64,000 nucleotides of DNA from Clostridia bacterium (GCA_017390825.1 JAFPAK010000058.1:8379-72378), one strand, 5' to 3'. Numbered from the stretch's first letter, positions 53,314 through 62,548 are shown. A program made the numbers and translations. Notes: generated from the sequence alone by a model not told the origin.

Positions 53314-54405
53314 ATGAAATTAGAGGGACAAATAAGAATCCCATCCGGCTGCGCCATAGCCGCTGTTATTTCAAAAGAAGGTAACAGAATGACCGGTGAA
53401 AAGATCATTGAAAGCATGAAACCCATGCACGACCGTTCCAACGGTCTTGGCGGCGGTTTCTGCGCATACGGCATTTACCCCGAGTATAAAGAGCAGTATG
53501 CACTACATATATTCTTTAATGATCACAACTGCCGTCAGGATTGCGAAAGATTTTTGAAGGATAGCTTTGAAATAGTAAAGGCTGAAAACATTCCAACAAG
53601 AAAAATCCCCGCAATTACGGATGAGCCGCTTATATGGAGATACTTTGTTTCCCCTCTTTCATCTGTTCTTGCATCAATGCAGCTTGATGAAAAAGAATAT
53701 GTAGTACGCATAGTAACGAAGATCAACACCGAAATGAACGGTTCATATGTATTCTCCTGCGGAAAGAATATGGGTGCTTTTAAAGCAGTAGGCTTCCCTG
53801 AGGATGTCGGGCATTTCTACCGTCTTGAAGAATACAAAGGATATTCCTGGACAGCACACGGCAGATATCCTACCAATACCCCCGGCTGGTGGGGCGGCGC
53901 TCATCCTTTCTGTCTGCTTGATTATTCAATTGTACATAACGGAGAGATATCTTCATACGACGCAAATCGCCGTTTTATCGAAATGTTTGGTTACAAATGT
54001 ACTCTGCAGACTGATACCGAGGTAATCACTTATATTGCCGACTACCTGCTCCGCCGTCAGGGACTGACCTTGGAGGAAGCAGCATCGGTAATAGCGGCTC
54101 CGTTCTGGGATACTATAAATCAAAAAAGCCCCAGCGAGCGTGAAAAACTCAAATATCTGCGAAGCGTGTTTTCAAGTCTGCTTATTACAGGACCTTTCTC
54201 TATAGTGCTCGGCTTTGAAGGCGGAATTATGGCACTCAACGACCGCTTGAAACTTCGTTCAATGGTAGTAGGTGAAAAGGACGACAAGGTTTTCATAGCA
54301 AGCGAAGAGGCCGCTATACGCACGATGGAGCCGAATGCCGAAAACATTTATGCTCCGTCCGGCGGTGAACCTGTTATCGTTAAAGTTAAGGAGGGTCAAT
54401 TCTGA
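53314..54405 (+). CDS. Glutamine amidotransferase component of a split glutamate synthase
   Basis: Class II (Ntn) amidotransferase releasing ammonia from glutamine. I start at the ATG 9 bases after GAAAGGA (363 residues); the longer opening runs through the attenuator. The likely nucleophile is Cys13 (IPSGCAIAAVI), so a 12-residue propeptide must be removed. AHGRYPTNTPGWWGG and VHNGEISSYDANRRF are the glutamine-site motifs. In single-chain GltB this domain is fused to the synthase core; here it is a separate gene. TGATG couples it to the next gene. Confidence 0.88.
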   Translation: MKLEGQIRIPSGCAIAAVISKEGNRMTGEKIIESMKPMHDRSNGLGGGFCAYGIYPEYKEQYALHIFFNDHNCRQDCERFLKDSFEIVKAENIPTRKIPAITDEPLIWRYFVSPLSSVLASMQLDEKEYVVRIVTKINTEMNGSYVFSCGKNMGAFKAVGFPEDVGHFYRLEEYKGYSWTAHGRYPTNTPGWWGGAHPFCLLDYSIVHNGEISSYDANRRFIEMFGYKCTLQTDTEVITYIADYLLRRQGLTLEEAASVIAAPFWDTINQKSPSEREKLKYLRSVFSSLLITGPFSIVLGFEGGIMALNDRLKLRSMVVGEKDDKVFIASEEAAIRTMEPNAENIYAPSGGEPVIVKVKEGQF

Positions 54406-55910
54406 TGAGCATTGAATTTATATATCCTGAATTTGAAGTAATAAGAAATCGTGATAAATGTATTGCCTGCCGTGTTTGCGAGCGTCAATGCGCCAACGAG
54501 GTGCATACATATGATGAAGACGGCAAGGTAATGATTGCGGATGATGCAAAATGTGTCAACTGCCATCGCTGTGTTTCACTGTGCCCTACAAGAGCACTTA
54601 AGATCGTAAAAAGCGACTGTACACTTCGTGAAAACGCCAATTGGTCAAATGATACTATAAAAGAGATATACAAGCAGGCAAACAGCGGTGGCGTACTGCT
54701 TTCATCAATGGGCAACCCTAAACCCTTCCCTGTTTATTGGGATAAGATACTCATTAATGCATCACAGGTTACAAATCCTCCTATTGATCCGCTTCGTGAA
54801 CCGATGGAGACTCGTGTATTTCTAGGCAAAAAGCCTGGCAGTATCGAGCGTGATGAAAAAGGTAATATTATAAACAATCTGCGCCCGCAGCTTGAACTGT
54901 CAATGCCGATAATGTTCTCGGCAATGAGCTACGGCTCTATCAGCTACAATGCCCACAAAAGTCTTGCTATTGCTGCAACCGAGCTTGGTATATACTATAA
55001 CACCGGTGAAGGCGGCTTGCATGAAGACTTTTATGTATATGGTCCAAATACCGTTGTTCAGGTAGCATCGGGACGTTTCGGTGTATATGAGAACTATCTC
55101 AAAGCCGGCGCCGCAGTTGAGATAAAAATGGGTCAGGGCGCAAAGCCCGGCATCGGCGGACATTTACCCGGTACCAAGATCGTGGGTGATGTTTCCCGTA
55201 CCCGTATGATACCTGAAGGCTCCGACGCTATCTCCCCTGCTCCCCACCACGATATTTATTCTATCGAGGATCTGCGCCAGCTCGTATATTCTTTGAAGGA
55301 AGCAACACAGTATAAAAAGCCGATAATCGTAAAGGTAGCAGCGGTTCATAATATTGCCGCTATCGCAAGCGGTATTGCACGAAGCGGCGCTGATATAATT
55401 GCTATCGACGGTTTCAGAGGCGGCACAGGTGCAGCACCAACACGCATTCGTGATAATGTAGGTATTCCGATCGAGCTTGCGCTTGCAGCGTGCGATCAGC
55501 GACTGCGTGAGGAAGGCATCCGTAATAATGTTTCGCTCGTTGTAGGCGGTAGTATCCGTTCAGCGGCCGATGTTGTAAAGGCAATTGCTCTGGGTGCAGA
55601 CGCTTGCTATGTTGCAACCTCTGCGCTTTTAGCGCTCGGGTGTCATTTATGCCGCACCTGTCAGACCGGTAAATGTAATTGGGGTATCGCTACACAGCGT
55701 CCTGAGCTAGTAAAGCGTCTCAATCCCGAAATCGGCAGCAAACGTCTTATCAATCTTATGAATGCATGGCGCCATGAGATCAAGGAACTGATGGGCGGAA
55801 TGGGAATAAACTCCATTGAAGCGTTGCGTGGCAACCGATTGATGCTACGCGGTATAAATCTTACAGAAAAGGAGCTTGAGATTCTCGGTATCTCACATGC
55901 AGGAGAATGA
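54405..55910 (+). CDS. gltB: Glutamate synthase FMN and iron-sulfur core, with N-terminal ferredoxin domain
   Basis: Archaeal-type GltB2: reduces 2-oxoglutarate plus ammonia to glutamate. The 501 residues begin with a two-cluster ferredoxin domain (CIACRVCERQC and CVNCHRCVSLCP). The TIM-barrel follows (MSYGSISYNAHKSLAIAA, GQGAKPGIGGHLPG, IDGFRGGTGAAPTRIRDNVG) with a Cys motif CHLCRTCQTGKCNWGIATQ for the 3Fe-4S cluster. The fused ferredoxin suggests electrons from reduced ferredoxin or the neighbouring FeS and FAD proteins. Start and stop overlap neighbours by one and four bases. Confidence 0.93.
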   Translation: MSIEFIYPEFEVIRNRDKCIACRVCERQCANEVHTYDEDGKVMIADDAKCVNCHRCVSLCPTRALKIVKSDCTLRENANWSNDTIKEIYKQANSGGVLLSSMGNPKPFPVYWDKILINASQVTNPPIDPLREPMETRVFLGKKPGSIERDEKGNIINNLRPQLELSMPIMFSAMSYGSISYNAHKSLAIAATELGIYYNTGEGGLHEDFYVYGPNTVVQVASGRFGVYENYLKAGAAVEIKMGQGAKPGIGGHLPGTKIVGDVSRTRMIPEGSDAISPAPHHDIYSIEDLRQLVYSLKEATQYKKPIIVKVAAVHNIAAIASGIARSGADIIAIDGFRGGTGAAPTRIRDNVGIPIELALAACDQRLREEGIRNNVSLVVGGSIRSAADVVKAIALGADACYVATSALLALGCHLCRTCQTGKCNWGIATQRPELVKRLNPEIGSKRLINLMNAWRHEIKELMGGMGINSIEALRGNRLMLRGINLTEKELEILGISHAGE

Positions 55911-56335
55911 AAAGAGTATTTGTTAACGAAGAATGGTGCCTCGGCTGCCATTTGTGTGAATACAATTGTGCTTTCGCAAATTCAGGTCTTTCCGATATGG
56001 CGAAGGCACTCAAGGGTAAGGACATCTACCCCAGAATTCAGGTTGAGGACAGCAACGGCATAAATTACGCCGTTTCCTGCCGTCATTGTGCCGATCCTAT
56101 CTGCATAAAAAGCTGCATTTCGGGTGCGCTTTCTAAAAAAGACGGTACAGTATGTATTGATAAAACAAAATGTGTCGGTTGCTATACTTGTATTTTGGTA
56201 TGTCCCTACGGCGCTATCTCTCATAATGCCGAGGGGGCTGTGCAAAAATGCGAGCTGTGTATGGAAAATTCATGCAGCGAGCCTGCTTGTGTAAAGGGAT
56301 GCCCCAACAAAGCAATCGTTTATGAGGAGAGGTAA
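55907..56335 (+). CDS. Four-cluster ferredoxin-like protein (CooF/HycB type)
   Basis: Electron carrier of 142 residues with Cys motifs for about four [4Fe-4S] clusters: CLGCHLCEYNC, CRHCADPICIKSC, CVGCYTCILVCP and CELCMENSCSEPACVKGCP. It overlaps gltB by four bases (ATGA). Its place between the FMN core and an FAD oxidoreductase suggests it passes electrons from the latter to glutamate synthase (inference). Confidence 0.9.
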   Translation: MKRVFVNEEWCLGCHLCEYNCAFANSGLSDMAKALKGKDIYPRIQVEDSNGINYAVSCRHCADPICIKSCISGALSKKDGTVCIDKTKCVGCYTCILVCPYGAISHNAEGAVQKCELCMENSCSEPACVKGCPNKAIVYEER

Positions 56336-56342
56336 CGGTATT

Positions 56343-57572
56343 ATGAAACAATATGTAATTATAGGCGGCGGTGTTGCTGCTGTTGGATGTATCGAAGGGA
56401 TCAGAAACGTTGATAAAGATGCAAAAATAGTGCTTATTGCCAACGAAAACCGTCCTGTGTATTGCCGTCCTCTTATCTCCTACTATTTGCAAGGCAGAAC
56501 AGATTTTGAGCGTATGAAATACCGTAACGACGAATTTTATCGTGAAAACAACTGCGAATTGATATATGACGAAGCAGTAAAGATCGATAACAATAATAAA
56601 ACCGTAGCTCTTAAATCAGGCAAAAGTATCGGCTATGACGCTTTATGTGTTGCAACCGGTTCGTCACCCTTTGTTCCGCCGTTTGCAGGACTTGATACAG
56701 TACAAAACAAATTCAACTTTATGACCGAGGACGATACGGTTGCTCTTGAAAAAGCAATTACAAATGAGTCAAAGGTACTCATTGTCGGGGCTGGTCTTAT
56801 CGGTCTTAAATGTGCCGAAGGTCTTTGCGAAAGAGTTGAGAGTATCACCGTTTGCGATCTTGCAAGCCGTGTACTGTCGAGTATTCTTGATGATGCTACC
56901 GCTTCGCTTATGCAGGATAAATTAGAGCAGCACGGAATTAAATTTATGCTTTCCGACAGCGCCGAGCATTTCAACGGTAACACTGCTTATATGAAAAGCG
57001 GAAAAACCGTTGAATTCGATGTATTGGTGCTTGCAGTCGGTGTGCGCCCGAACATCTCTCTTGTTTCTGATATTGGCGGTGATATTGACCGAGGTATCAT
57101 TATCGACAGCAAGATGAAGACTTCGCTTGAGAACATATATTCAGCAGGCGACTGTACACAAGGATATGATGCATCGACCGGTGAAAACCGTATCCTCGCC
57201 ATTTTGCCGAATGCCTTTATGCAAGGCAAATGCGCAGGTGTTAATATGGCAGGCGGCACTGAAACCTTCGACAAGGCTATTCCGATGAATGCTATCGGCT
57301 TTTTCGGTTTGCACGCACTAACCGCAGGAAGCTATTCCGGAGAGATGTACGAAGAAAAAACAAAAAACAGTATAAAAAGGCTGTTTATCAAGGATGGATT
57401 TTTAGTTGGATTTATGATGATCGGTGATACCGACAGAGCAGGTATTTATACTTCAATTATCCGTGAAAGGACTCCGCTTGATACGCTGGATGTTGAAAAT
57501 CTGATAAAATCTCCTTCTTTAGCAGCATTTTCTTCAGAATACCGTGGAAAAACTTTAAGAGGTGTGGTATAA
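56343..57572 (+). CDS. FAD-dependent pyridine nucleotide oxidoreductase
   Basis: The 409-residue protein has an N-terminal FAD fold (YVIIGGGVAAVGCIEGI), a second nucleotide fold (VLIVGAGLIGLKCAEGL) and the C-terminal FAD motif IYSAGDCTQGYD. This fits the NADH oxidase / nitrite- and rubredoxin-reductase group without a redox Cys pair. I place the start at the ATG 9 bases after AGAGGT. It probably brings NAD(P)H electrons to the split glutamate synthase, in place of GltD (inference). Confidence 0.88.
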   Translation: MKQYVIIGGGVAAVGCIEGIRNVDKDAKIVLIANENRPVYCRPLISYYLQGRTDFERMKYRNDEFYRENNCELIYDEAVKIDNNNKTVALKSGKSIGYDALCVATGSSPFVPPFAGLDTVQNKFNFMTEDDTVALEKAITNESKVLIVGAGLIGLKCAEGLCERVESITVCDLASRVLSSILDDATASLMQDKLEQHGIKFMLSDSAEHFNGNTAYMKSGKTVEFDVLVLAVGVRPNISLVSDIGGDIDRGIIIDSKMKTSLENIYSAGDCTQGYDASTGENRILAILPNAFMQGKCAGVNMAGGTETFDKAIPMNAIGFFGLHALTAGSYSGEMYEEKTKNSIKRLFIKDGFLVGFMMIGDTDRAGIYTSIIRERTPLDTLDVENLIKSPSLAAFSSEYRGKTLRGVV

Positions 57573-57573
57573 T

Positions 57574-58296
57574 ATGATGGTAATTGACGCAAAAGAACTT
57601 GATTACAGAAGTTTAAACTGTAAGATAAGAGAATCTGAAAGTGATGTACAGGTCAACGGTGCTCTCGGTCAGCGCTTCATTGCTGCCGGACTTGACAATA
57701 AGGATATCAAGGTCGTCGGTACACCCGGCAATGCCCTTGGCGCATATTTAAACGGCGCTGTTATCACTGTTGAGGGTAATGCACAGGATGCCGTCGGAGA
57801 TACTATGAATGAAGGCGAGATCGTAATTCACGGCAACGTCGGTGATGCTGTCGGATACGCAATGCGTGGCGGCAAAATATTTGTTAAAGGCAACGCCGGC
57901 TACCGTGCAGGCATACACATGAAGGAATATAAAGAAAAATGCCCTGCTATGGTCATCGGCGGCAAATGCGGAAGCTTTCTCGGTGAATATCAAGCAGGCG
58001 GTGTTATCGTTGTTCTCGGTCTTTGCGACGACGGTAAAGAAATAGTAAGCAATTTCCCATGTACAGGTATGCACGGCGGAAAAATGTTTCTTCGTTCTGA
58101 TTGTAAAAATATCAAGTTTCCAAAGAATGTATCCGCACAGACGGCAACAAAAGAGGATCTTGCCGAGATCCAAGGACTTATTGATGAGTTCTGTGAGCAT
58201 TTCGGATATGATAAAAAGAATGTATTGAATTCGCCATTTACAAAAATCGAGCCGGACAGTAAAAATCCGTACAAGCAGATGTATGTGGCAAATTAG
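57574..58296 (+). CDS. Glutamate synthase GXGXG domain protein
   Basis: Structural beta-helix domain (GltB3), separate from the core as in archaea. The 240 residues contain repeated Gly turns: GNALGAYLNGAVITVEGNAQDAVGDTMN, GNVGDAVGYAMRGG and GGKCGSFLGEYQAGG. A C-terminal helical tail has no known role. Two adjacent ATGs are possible (57574 and 57577). It follows the FAD protein at once and precedes glnA by 14 bases. Confidence 0.9.
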   Translation: MMVIDAKELDYRSLNCKIRESESDVQVNGALGQRFIAAGLDNKDIKVVGTPGNALGAYLNGAVITVEGNAQDAVGDTMNEGEIVIHGNVGDAVGYAMRGGKIFVKGNAGYRAGIHMKEYKEKCPAMVIGGKCGSFLGEYQAGGVIVVLGLCDDGKEIVSNFPCTGMHGGKMFLRSDCKNIKFPKNVSAQTATKEDLAEIQGLIDEFCEHFGYDKKNVLNSPFTKIEPDSKNPYKQMYVAN

Positions 58297-58310
58297 AAAG
58301 TAGGTATTAT

Positions 58311-59519
58311 ATGAAGTACACAAAGCAAGAGGTTCTGCAATTCGTTAAGGAGGAGGATGTTAAATTCATCCGACTCGCATTTTGCGATGTTTTCGGGAAA
58401 CAGAAAAATATTTCTATTATGCCCGGTGAGCTGGACCGTGCCTTTGAGTACGGCATAGCGCTGGATGGCTGGTCGATCGACGGATTTTACAGCAGTATTC
58501 ATTCCGATTTATTTCTGCATCCTGATCCGTCTACCCTTGCAGTGTTACCATGGCGTCCGGAGCACGGAAGAGTTGTCAGAATGTTCTGTGATGTCACCTG
58601 GCCTGACGGCACACCTTTTGAAGGCGATACACGCAGTATACTTAAAAATGCTGTAAAAACCGCAGAAGATGCAGGCTACTATTTTCAATTCGGCTCAGAG
58701 CTTGAATTCTACCTTTTCAAGCGTGACGAGCTCGGAGATCCCACAAATATCCCATACGATAATGCAGGTTATATGGATATTGCGCCTGATGATAAGGGCG
58801 AAAATGTCCGTCGTGAAATATGTCTGACTCTTGAACAAATGGGCATTTATCCCGAAAGCTCACACCATGAAGAGGGTCCCGGCCAAAACGAGATAGATTT
58901 TCGTTATTCCGACGCACTCACCGCTGCTGATAATGCGGTGACCTTCTGCTCGGTAGTTAAAACTGTTGCAAACCGAAACGGTATTGCTGCTTCATTTTCG
59001 CCGAAGCCTCTTGCAGACAAGCCCGGCAACGGAATGCATATCAACTTCTCCGTTAAAACCAAAAACGGAGATACACCGCTAGTGCCTGCCATTGCAGGTG
59101 TGCTTAAAAATATTGCGGATATGACGGTGTTCCTCAATCCGAGTGAAAACTCGTATGAGCGTTTGGGTAACAATAAAGCGCCAAGATATATTTCATGGTC
59201 TGCTGAAAACCGTTCGCAGCTTGTGCGTATTCCTGCTGCATTCGGTGAATTCAAGCGTGCGGAGCTGCGTTCGCCCGATCCCACCGCAAATCCGTATATT
59301 GCATATGCATTAATGATATATGCAGGGCTTGACGGAATTAAGAATAGCCTTGAACTTCCGCCGTGTACCGATATCAATCTTTACACAGCTGATGAAGAAA
59401 CGCTCAAAAAATTCAATCAGATACCAGAAACATTAGAAAAAGCAAAAACAGCCGCTGCAGACAGCGAATTTATTAAATCACACCTTACAAAAGCAGTCAT
59501 TTCAGCTTATATACAGTAG
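58311..59519 (+). CDS. glnA: Glutamine synthetase, type I, short form
   Basis: Second glutamine synthetase in the window. The 402 residues are shorter than the usual 440-470, but active-site motifs are intact: GSELEFYLFK, HHEEGPGQNEIDFRY, GNGMHINFS, NSYERLG, SAENRSQLVRIP and AELRSPDPTANPYIAYA. It lacks the adenylylation-type Tyr loop region of enterobacterial enzymes as far as I can see. Lying between glutamate synthase and the ANTAR gene, it completes a GS-GOGAT operon. It could also act as a nitrogen sensor for the regulator; that is speculation. Confidence 0.93.
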   Translation: MKYTKQEVLQFVKEEDVKFIRLAFCDVFGKQKNISIMPGELDRAFEYGIALDGWSIDGFYSSIHSDLFLHPDPSTLAVLPWRPEHGRVVRMFCDVTWPDGTPFEGDTRSILKNAVKTAEDAGYYFQFGSELEFYLFKRDELGDPTNIPYDNAGYMDIAPDDKGENVRREICLTLEQMGIYPESSHHEEGPGQNEIDFRYSDALTAADNAVTFCSVVKTVANRNGIAASFSPKPLADKPGNGMHINFSVKTKNGDTPLVPAIAGVLKNIADMTVFLNPSENSYERLGNNKAPRYISWSAENRSQLVRIPAAFGEFKRAELRSPDPTANPYIAYALMIYAGLDGIKNSLELPPCTDINLYTADEETLKKFNQIPETLEKAKTAAADSEFIKSHLTKAVISAYIQ

Positions 59520-59557
59520 ATATCGGTTGAAAGGACTTAGAAAAGGAGTGATTAAAT

Positions 59558-60142
59558 ATGCCGTTTAAAGAACATATTTACAGCGTCCTGATCGTTTCTG
59601 CTGCAGAGAAATTTAATGCTTCCATTCGCAATCTGCTGCCTGAAAAGGATTTTTCTCCCATACATATTATCGGCAGCATCAGCGAAGCGCAAAGAATGAT
59701 ACTTGAGCGCCCATATGACATTGTGGTTATAAATACGCCTCTGCCTGATGATTTCGGCAGAAAGTTTGCAATTGATGTCTGTACGGGAAAAAGTTCAGTA
59801 GCTATATTGTTGGTACGAAGCGAGTTATACGATGAGACCTATGCAAAAGTAGTCGATTACGGTGTGCTGACTTTAAGAAAGCCGACCTCTGTGCCGATGA
59901 TGTCACAATCTCTTGATTATATGCGTGCAACCAGAGAACGCCTACGCCGACTTGAAAAGAAAACTGTTTCTCTTGAGGATAAAATGGCGGAGATTCGTAT
60001 CGTCAACCGTGCAAAATGGGCACTTATTGAATCCTGCAAAATGACGGAGGAGGACGCTCACAGATATATCGAAAAGCAAGCTATGGATCGCTGCGTCACA
60101 AAACGAGAGGTAGCAGAAAGCATATTGCAAACATATAAGTAA
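59558..60142 (+). CDS. ANTAR-domain RNA-binding antiterminator with a degenerate receiver
   Basis: The 194-residue protein has an N-terminal receiver-like domain (about 6-120), a coiled-coil (about 122-143) and a C-terminal ANTAR domain (VNRAKWALIESCKMTEEDAHRYIEKQAMDR, then KREVAESIL). ANTAR proteins bind RNA hairpins with AxxGxx hexaloops and prevent termination. The receiver lacks the acidic pocket (VSAAE, residues 13-17) and has Asn59 where the phosphorylated Asp belongs (VVINTPLPDD); only the Lys of RKP (108) remains. So it is probably not switched by phosphorylation. AAAGGAG precedes the ATG. Last gene of the operon; likely targets are the three leaders at 51.6 and 53.0-53.3 kb. Confidence 0.9.
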   Translation: MPFKEHIYSVLIVSAAEKFNASIRNLLPEKDFSPIHIIGSISEAQRMILERPYDIVVINTPLPDDFGRKFAIDVCTGKSSVAILLVRSELYDETYAKVVDYGVLTLRKPTSVPMMSQSLDYMRATRERLRRLEKKTVSLEDKMAEIRIVNRAKWALIESCKMTEEDAHRYIEKQAMDRCVTKREVAESILQTYK

Positions 60143-60173
60143 AAAAGCGACCGTAGACAGACACTTCATAATA

Positions 60174-60239
60174 ATAAAAATCCCCTTAGTGTAGTCTTGA
60201 AATAAAAAATTTTCAAGACTACACTAAGGGGATTTTTAT
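60174..60239. terminator. Very long perfect inverted repeat acting as bidirectional terminator
   Basis: Two perfect 29-base arms (60174-60202 and 60211-60239) around an 8-base A-rich loop, with CCCCTTAG in the left arm and CTAAGGGG in the right. A-tracts and T-tracts at the ends suit termination both ways, between the ANTAR gene and the convergent gene at 60253. The stem is more than twice the length of others here. Confidence 0.85.
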
Positions 60240-60252
60240 CAGACAAGCAACA

Positions 60253-61116
60253 TTAATTTTCAGTTTTATACTCAAATTCAAAGCCGGCACTATTACTTTC
60301 AAATTCGCAAAGCGTTTTTTCCTTATACGAAAAACGATAATATGCTTTAGATGATGCGCTTTCATGTATAGTTCTGTTCATCTTGCCGCACACCGGTGCA
60401 TACAACGGATGTGCATTACTCTCTATCAGCGTTGCAGTAAGCTGATAATCCCGTTGCTTAACGGTAACGGTATCTTTTCCAATATATTTTACACCTGCTC
60501 CGAGATATGTTGCGATACGGTATTCTTTTCCGCCTAATAAAACCACACCGATAATACCGGTAAAATGAAGACCGAACAATGGAATATCGGCAACCGACAG
60601 CATCAAAGCTCCTTGTTCAAAACTACATTGTGTCCAGATATACCTTCTCGGAAAAGAGCGACCGCTGTCCCCCTCGATGTATCCAACACCGTTTTGAAAA
60701 TCAAGCTGCCTTCCGTTGAATATGAGAGTACCGTCAATACGGTGGCGCATACTGTAAACACTATGCCGGCATTGCATATACGGAACTACGCTGAACGGTC
60801 CCATAATATCGTACTTTATAGGCGAAAGCGAACGAAACCGAAGCGTGCCGGAAAGTTTTATTATTTCATTATCGATACCAATAGCTATTCCCTTTTTCGA
60901 AAATGCACAACCACGAAGGTTCACATTCAACGGCTTTTCTGTGTATTCCAATGTATCAAAAGGTATATTAAAAACCTCATCATCGGTTATTATCTGTAAT
61001 GACACAGTTTCTGTTTTACCGTCACAATGATACGCCGGAATGAATGCCACAGTACCATCCCTGCCGCAGCACTTAAAATACCATCCCTTAAAATAACCCT
61101 TACTACTCAAATCCAT
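60253..61116 (-). CDS. Tocopherol-cyclase-like domain protein
   Basis: The 287 residues resemble the tocopherol cyclase superfamily: GYFKGWYFKC at the N-terminus and the central GYIEGDSGRSFPRRYIWTQC, followed by beta-rich sequence. Bacterial members in anaerobes that make no tocopherol have no known substrate. I start at ATG 61116; two GTG codons just before it are less likely. It lies 56 bases after the MATE gene, so one operon is likely. Confidence 0.72.
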   Translation of the reverse strand: MDLSSKGYFKGWYFKCCGRDGTVAFIPAYHCDGKTETVSLQIITDDEVFNIPFDTLEYTEKPLNVNLRGCAFSKKGIAIGIDNEIIKLSGTLRFRSLSPIKYDIMGPFSVVPYMQCRHSVYSMRHRIDGTLIFNGRQLDFQNGVGYIEGDSGRSFPRRYIWTQCSFEQGALMLSVADIPLFGLHFTGIIGVVLLGGKEYRIATYLGAGVKYIGKDTVTVKQRDYQLTATLIESNAHPLYAPVCGKMNRTIHESASSKAYYRFSYKEKTLCEFESNSAGFEFEYKTEN

Positions 61117-61172
61117 CACCACACTCTATATTGACACATTGGCGATAGAAATATACTGAAAAATGTTTAATT

Positions 61173-62516
61173 TCAGGATTTTAAGGTACGCATCCATTGC
61201 CTCTTTTTGAAAACTATTATAGATATTAAAAAGCGGATACACTCCTCTAATGATAGAATAAAATAAACATACGGTATTGAAAAATGAAGTAAAAACGCTG
61301 AGATTAGTCCCAGCGGAACACCAAATACCCATGTTCCTATCAAATCTATCATCATTACATATTTTGTTTTGCCTCCGCTTCGTAGAATTCCACCGCTTAC
61401 GATCATATTCAGAACTTTAAACGGAGCAATTATCGCATAGGCTATCAGAATCTGCTTTGCAAGTAATTTTACAGTCTGATTTACCTGATACAGATCTACA
61501 TAATAATAGCGTAATAATATTATTATAGCAGATAGGCATACCGAGCCTAAAAGGCCGTAATATATTAATCTTTCAGATGCCTTATATGCTTCATCATATT
61601 CATTATTCCCAAGTTTCTTTCCCACAATTACTCCTGCCGCCTGCGACAATCCGCATAATGCGCCGATCATCAAGCTTTGAACCGGGTTAATAAGGGTCAT
61701 TGCAGCGCACGCATCAGTTCCAAGATGACCGTATATGGCAGCATATACATTTTCGCCCAGACTCCACATAAATTCACAAACAAGAACCGGTAATAACATA
61801 TAAGCATATTGTTTAAAGTTAAACTTTACATCCTCCGCCTTGACCGAATTATTCTCTTTAAACTCATCTTTATATTTAATTAAGAATACAAGCAAGACCA
61901 ACATATTTATCAATTGTGCAACAACTGTTGCAATCGCCGCTCCGGCAACACCCATCGGTTCAAATCCCAATTTTCCGAAAATCAATATATAATTAAGACT
62001 TGTATTCAAAAAAGCCGCAACAATACTGGCGATAAGCGGCAATACTGTTTTTTCCATACATCGGAACAATGTTGAAAGCAAGGTTGCGCCGGCAAGAGGC
62101 AAAAATGTTCCCGAAATAATTATAAGATAATTCGCCGCCAATGCTGCGGTGTTATCATCCTGTGTATACAGCCCCATGATCTGTCTTGGAATCAATATAC
62201 ACAACGCAGTGAAAATTCCTGCTATCCCGATTGCAAACAGTAAATTAACCTTGAAGCTTTTACGAACTTCTTTTTGATGGCGCTGACCCATGTATTGAGA
62301 TATCATAATTCCTGCTACTGCTCCTATTGCCGAAACCACAACGGAAAAAACCGAAGAAAACTTACCCGCCAGACCTACTCCTGCAACGCTTGTACTGCCT
62401 AACTGACCGATCATAATTTGGTCAACCACACTAAAAGAAGCCTGAAGCATAGACTGAAGTGCTACAGGTATAGCAAGATTACATACTGTACGAAAAAAAC
62501 TGTTTTTGCTTTTCAT
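61173..62516 (-). CDS. MATE family efflux transporter
   Basis: Multidrug/sodium-type exporter of 447 residues with about twelve membrane helices in two halves. The N-terminal FRTVCNLAIPVALQSMLQASFSVVDQIMIGQLGS and the following GVGLAGKFSSVFSVVVSAIGAVAGIMISQYMGQ are typical of the MATE/NorM group common in clostridia. GGAGG lies 8 bases before the ATG. The substrate is unknown. Confidence 0.92.
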   Translation of the reverse strand: MKSKNSFFRTVCNLAIPVALQSMLQASFSVVDQIMIGQLGSTSVAGVGLAGKFSSVFSVVVSAIGAVAGIMISQYMGQRHQKEVRKSFKVNLLFAIGIAGIFTALCILIPRQIMGLYTQDDNTAALAANYLIIISGTFLPLAGATLLSTLFRCMEKTVLPLIASIVAAFLNTSLNYILIFGKLGFEPMGVAGAAIATVVAQLINMLVLLVFLIKYKDEFKENNSVKAEDVKFNFKQYAYMLLPVLVCEFMWSLGENVYAAIYGHLGTDACAAMTLINPVQSLMIGALCGLSQAAGVIVGKKLGNNEYDEAYKASERLIYYGLLGSVCLSAIIILLRYYYVDLYQVNQTVKLLAKQILIAYAIIAPFKVLNMIVSGGILRSGGKTKYVMMIDLIGTWVFGVPLGLISAFLLHFSIPYVYFILSLEECIRFLISIIVFKKRQWMRTLKS

Positions 62517-62548
62517 TGATCATTCCTCCGGATAAATGTTACATTGTT

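Noticed and set aside
61131..61157. TTGACA followed by TATACT on the plus strand
   Set aside because: The spacer is only 15 bases and no plus-strand gene or RNA follows; it lies between two minus-strand genes.
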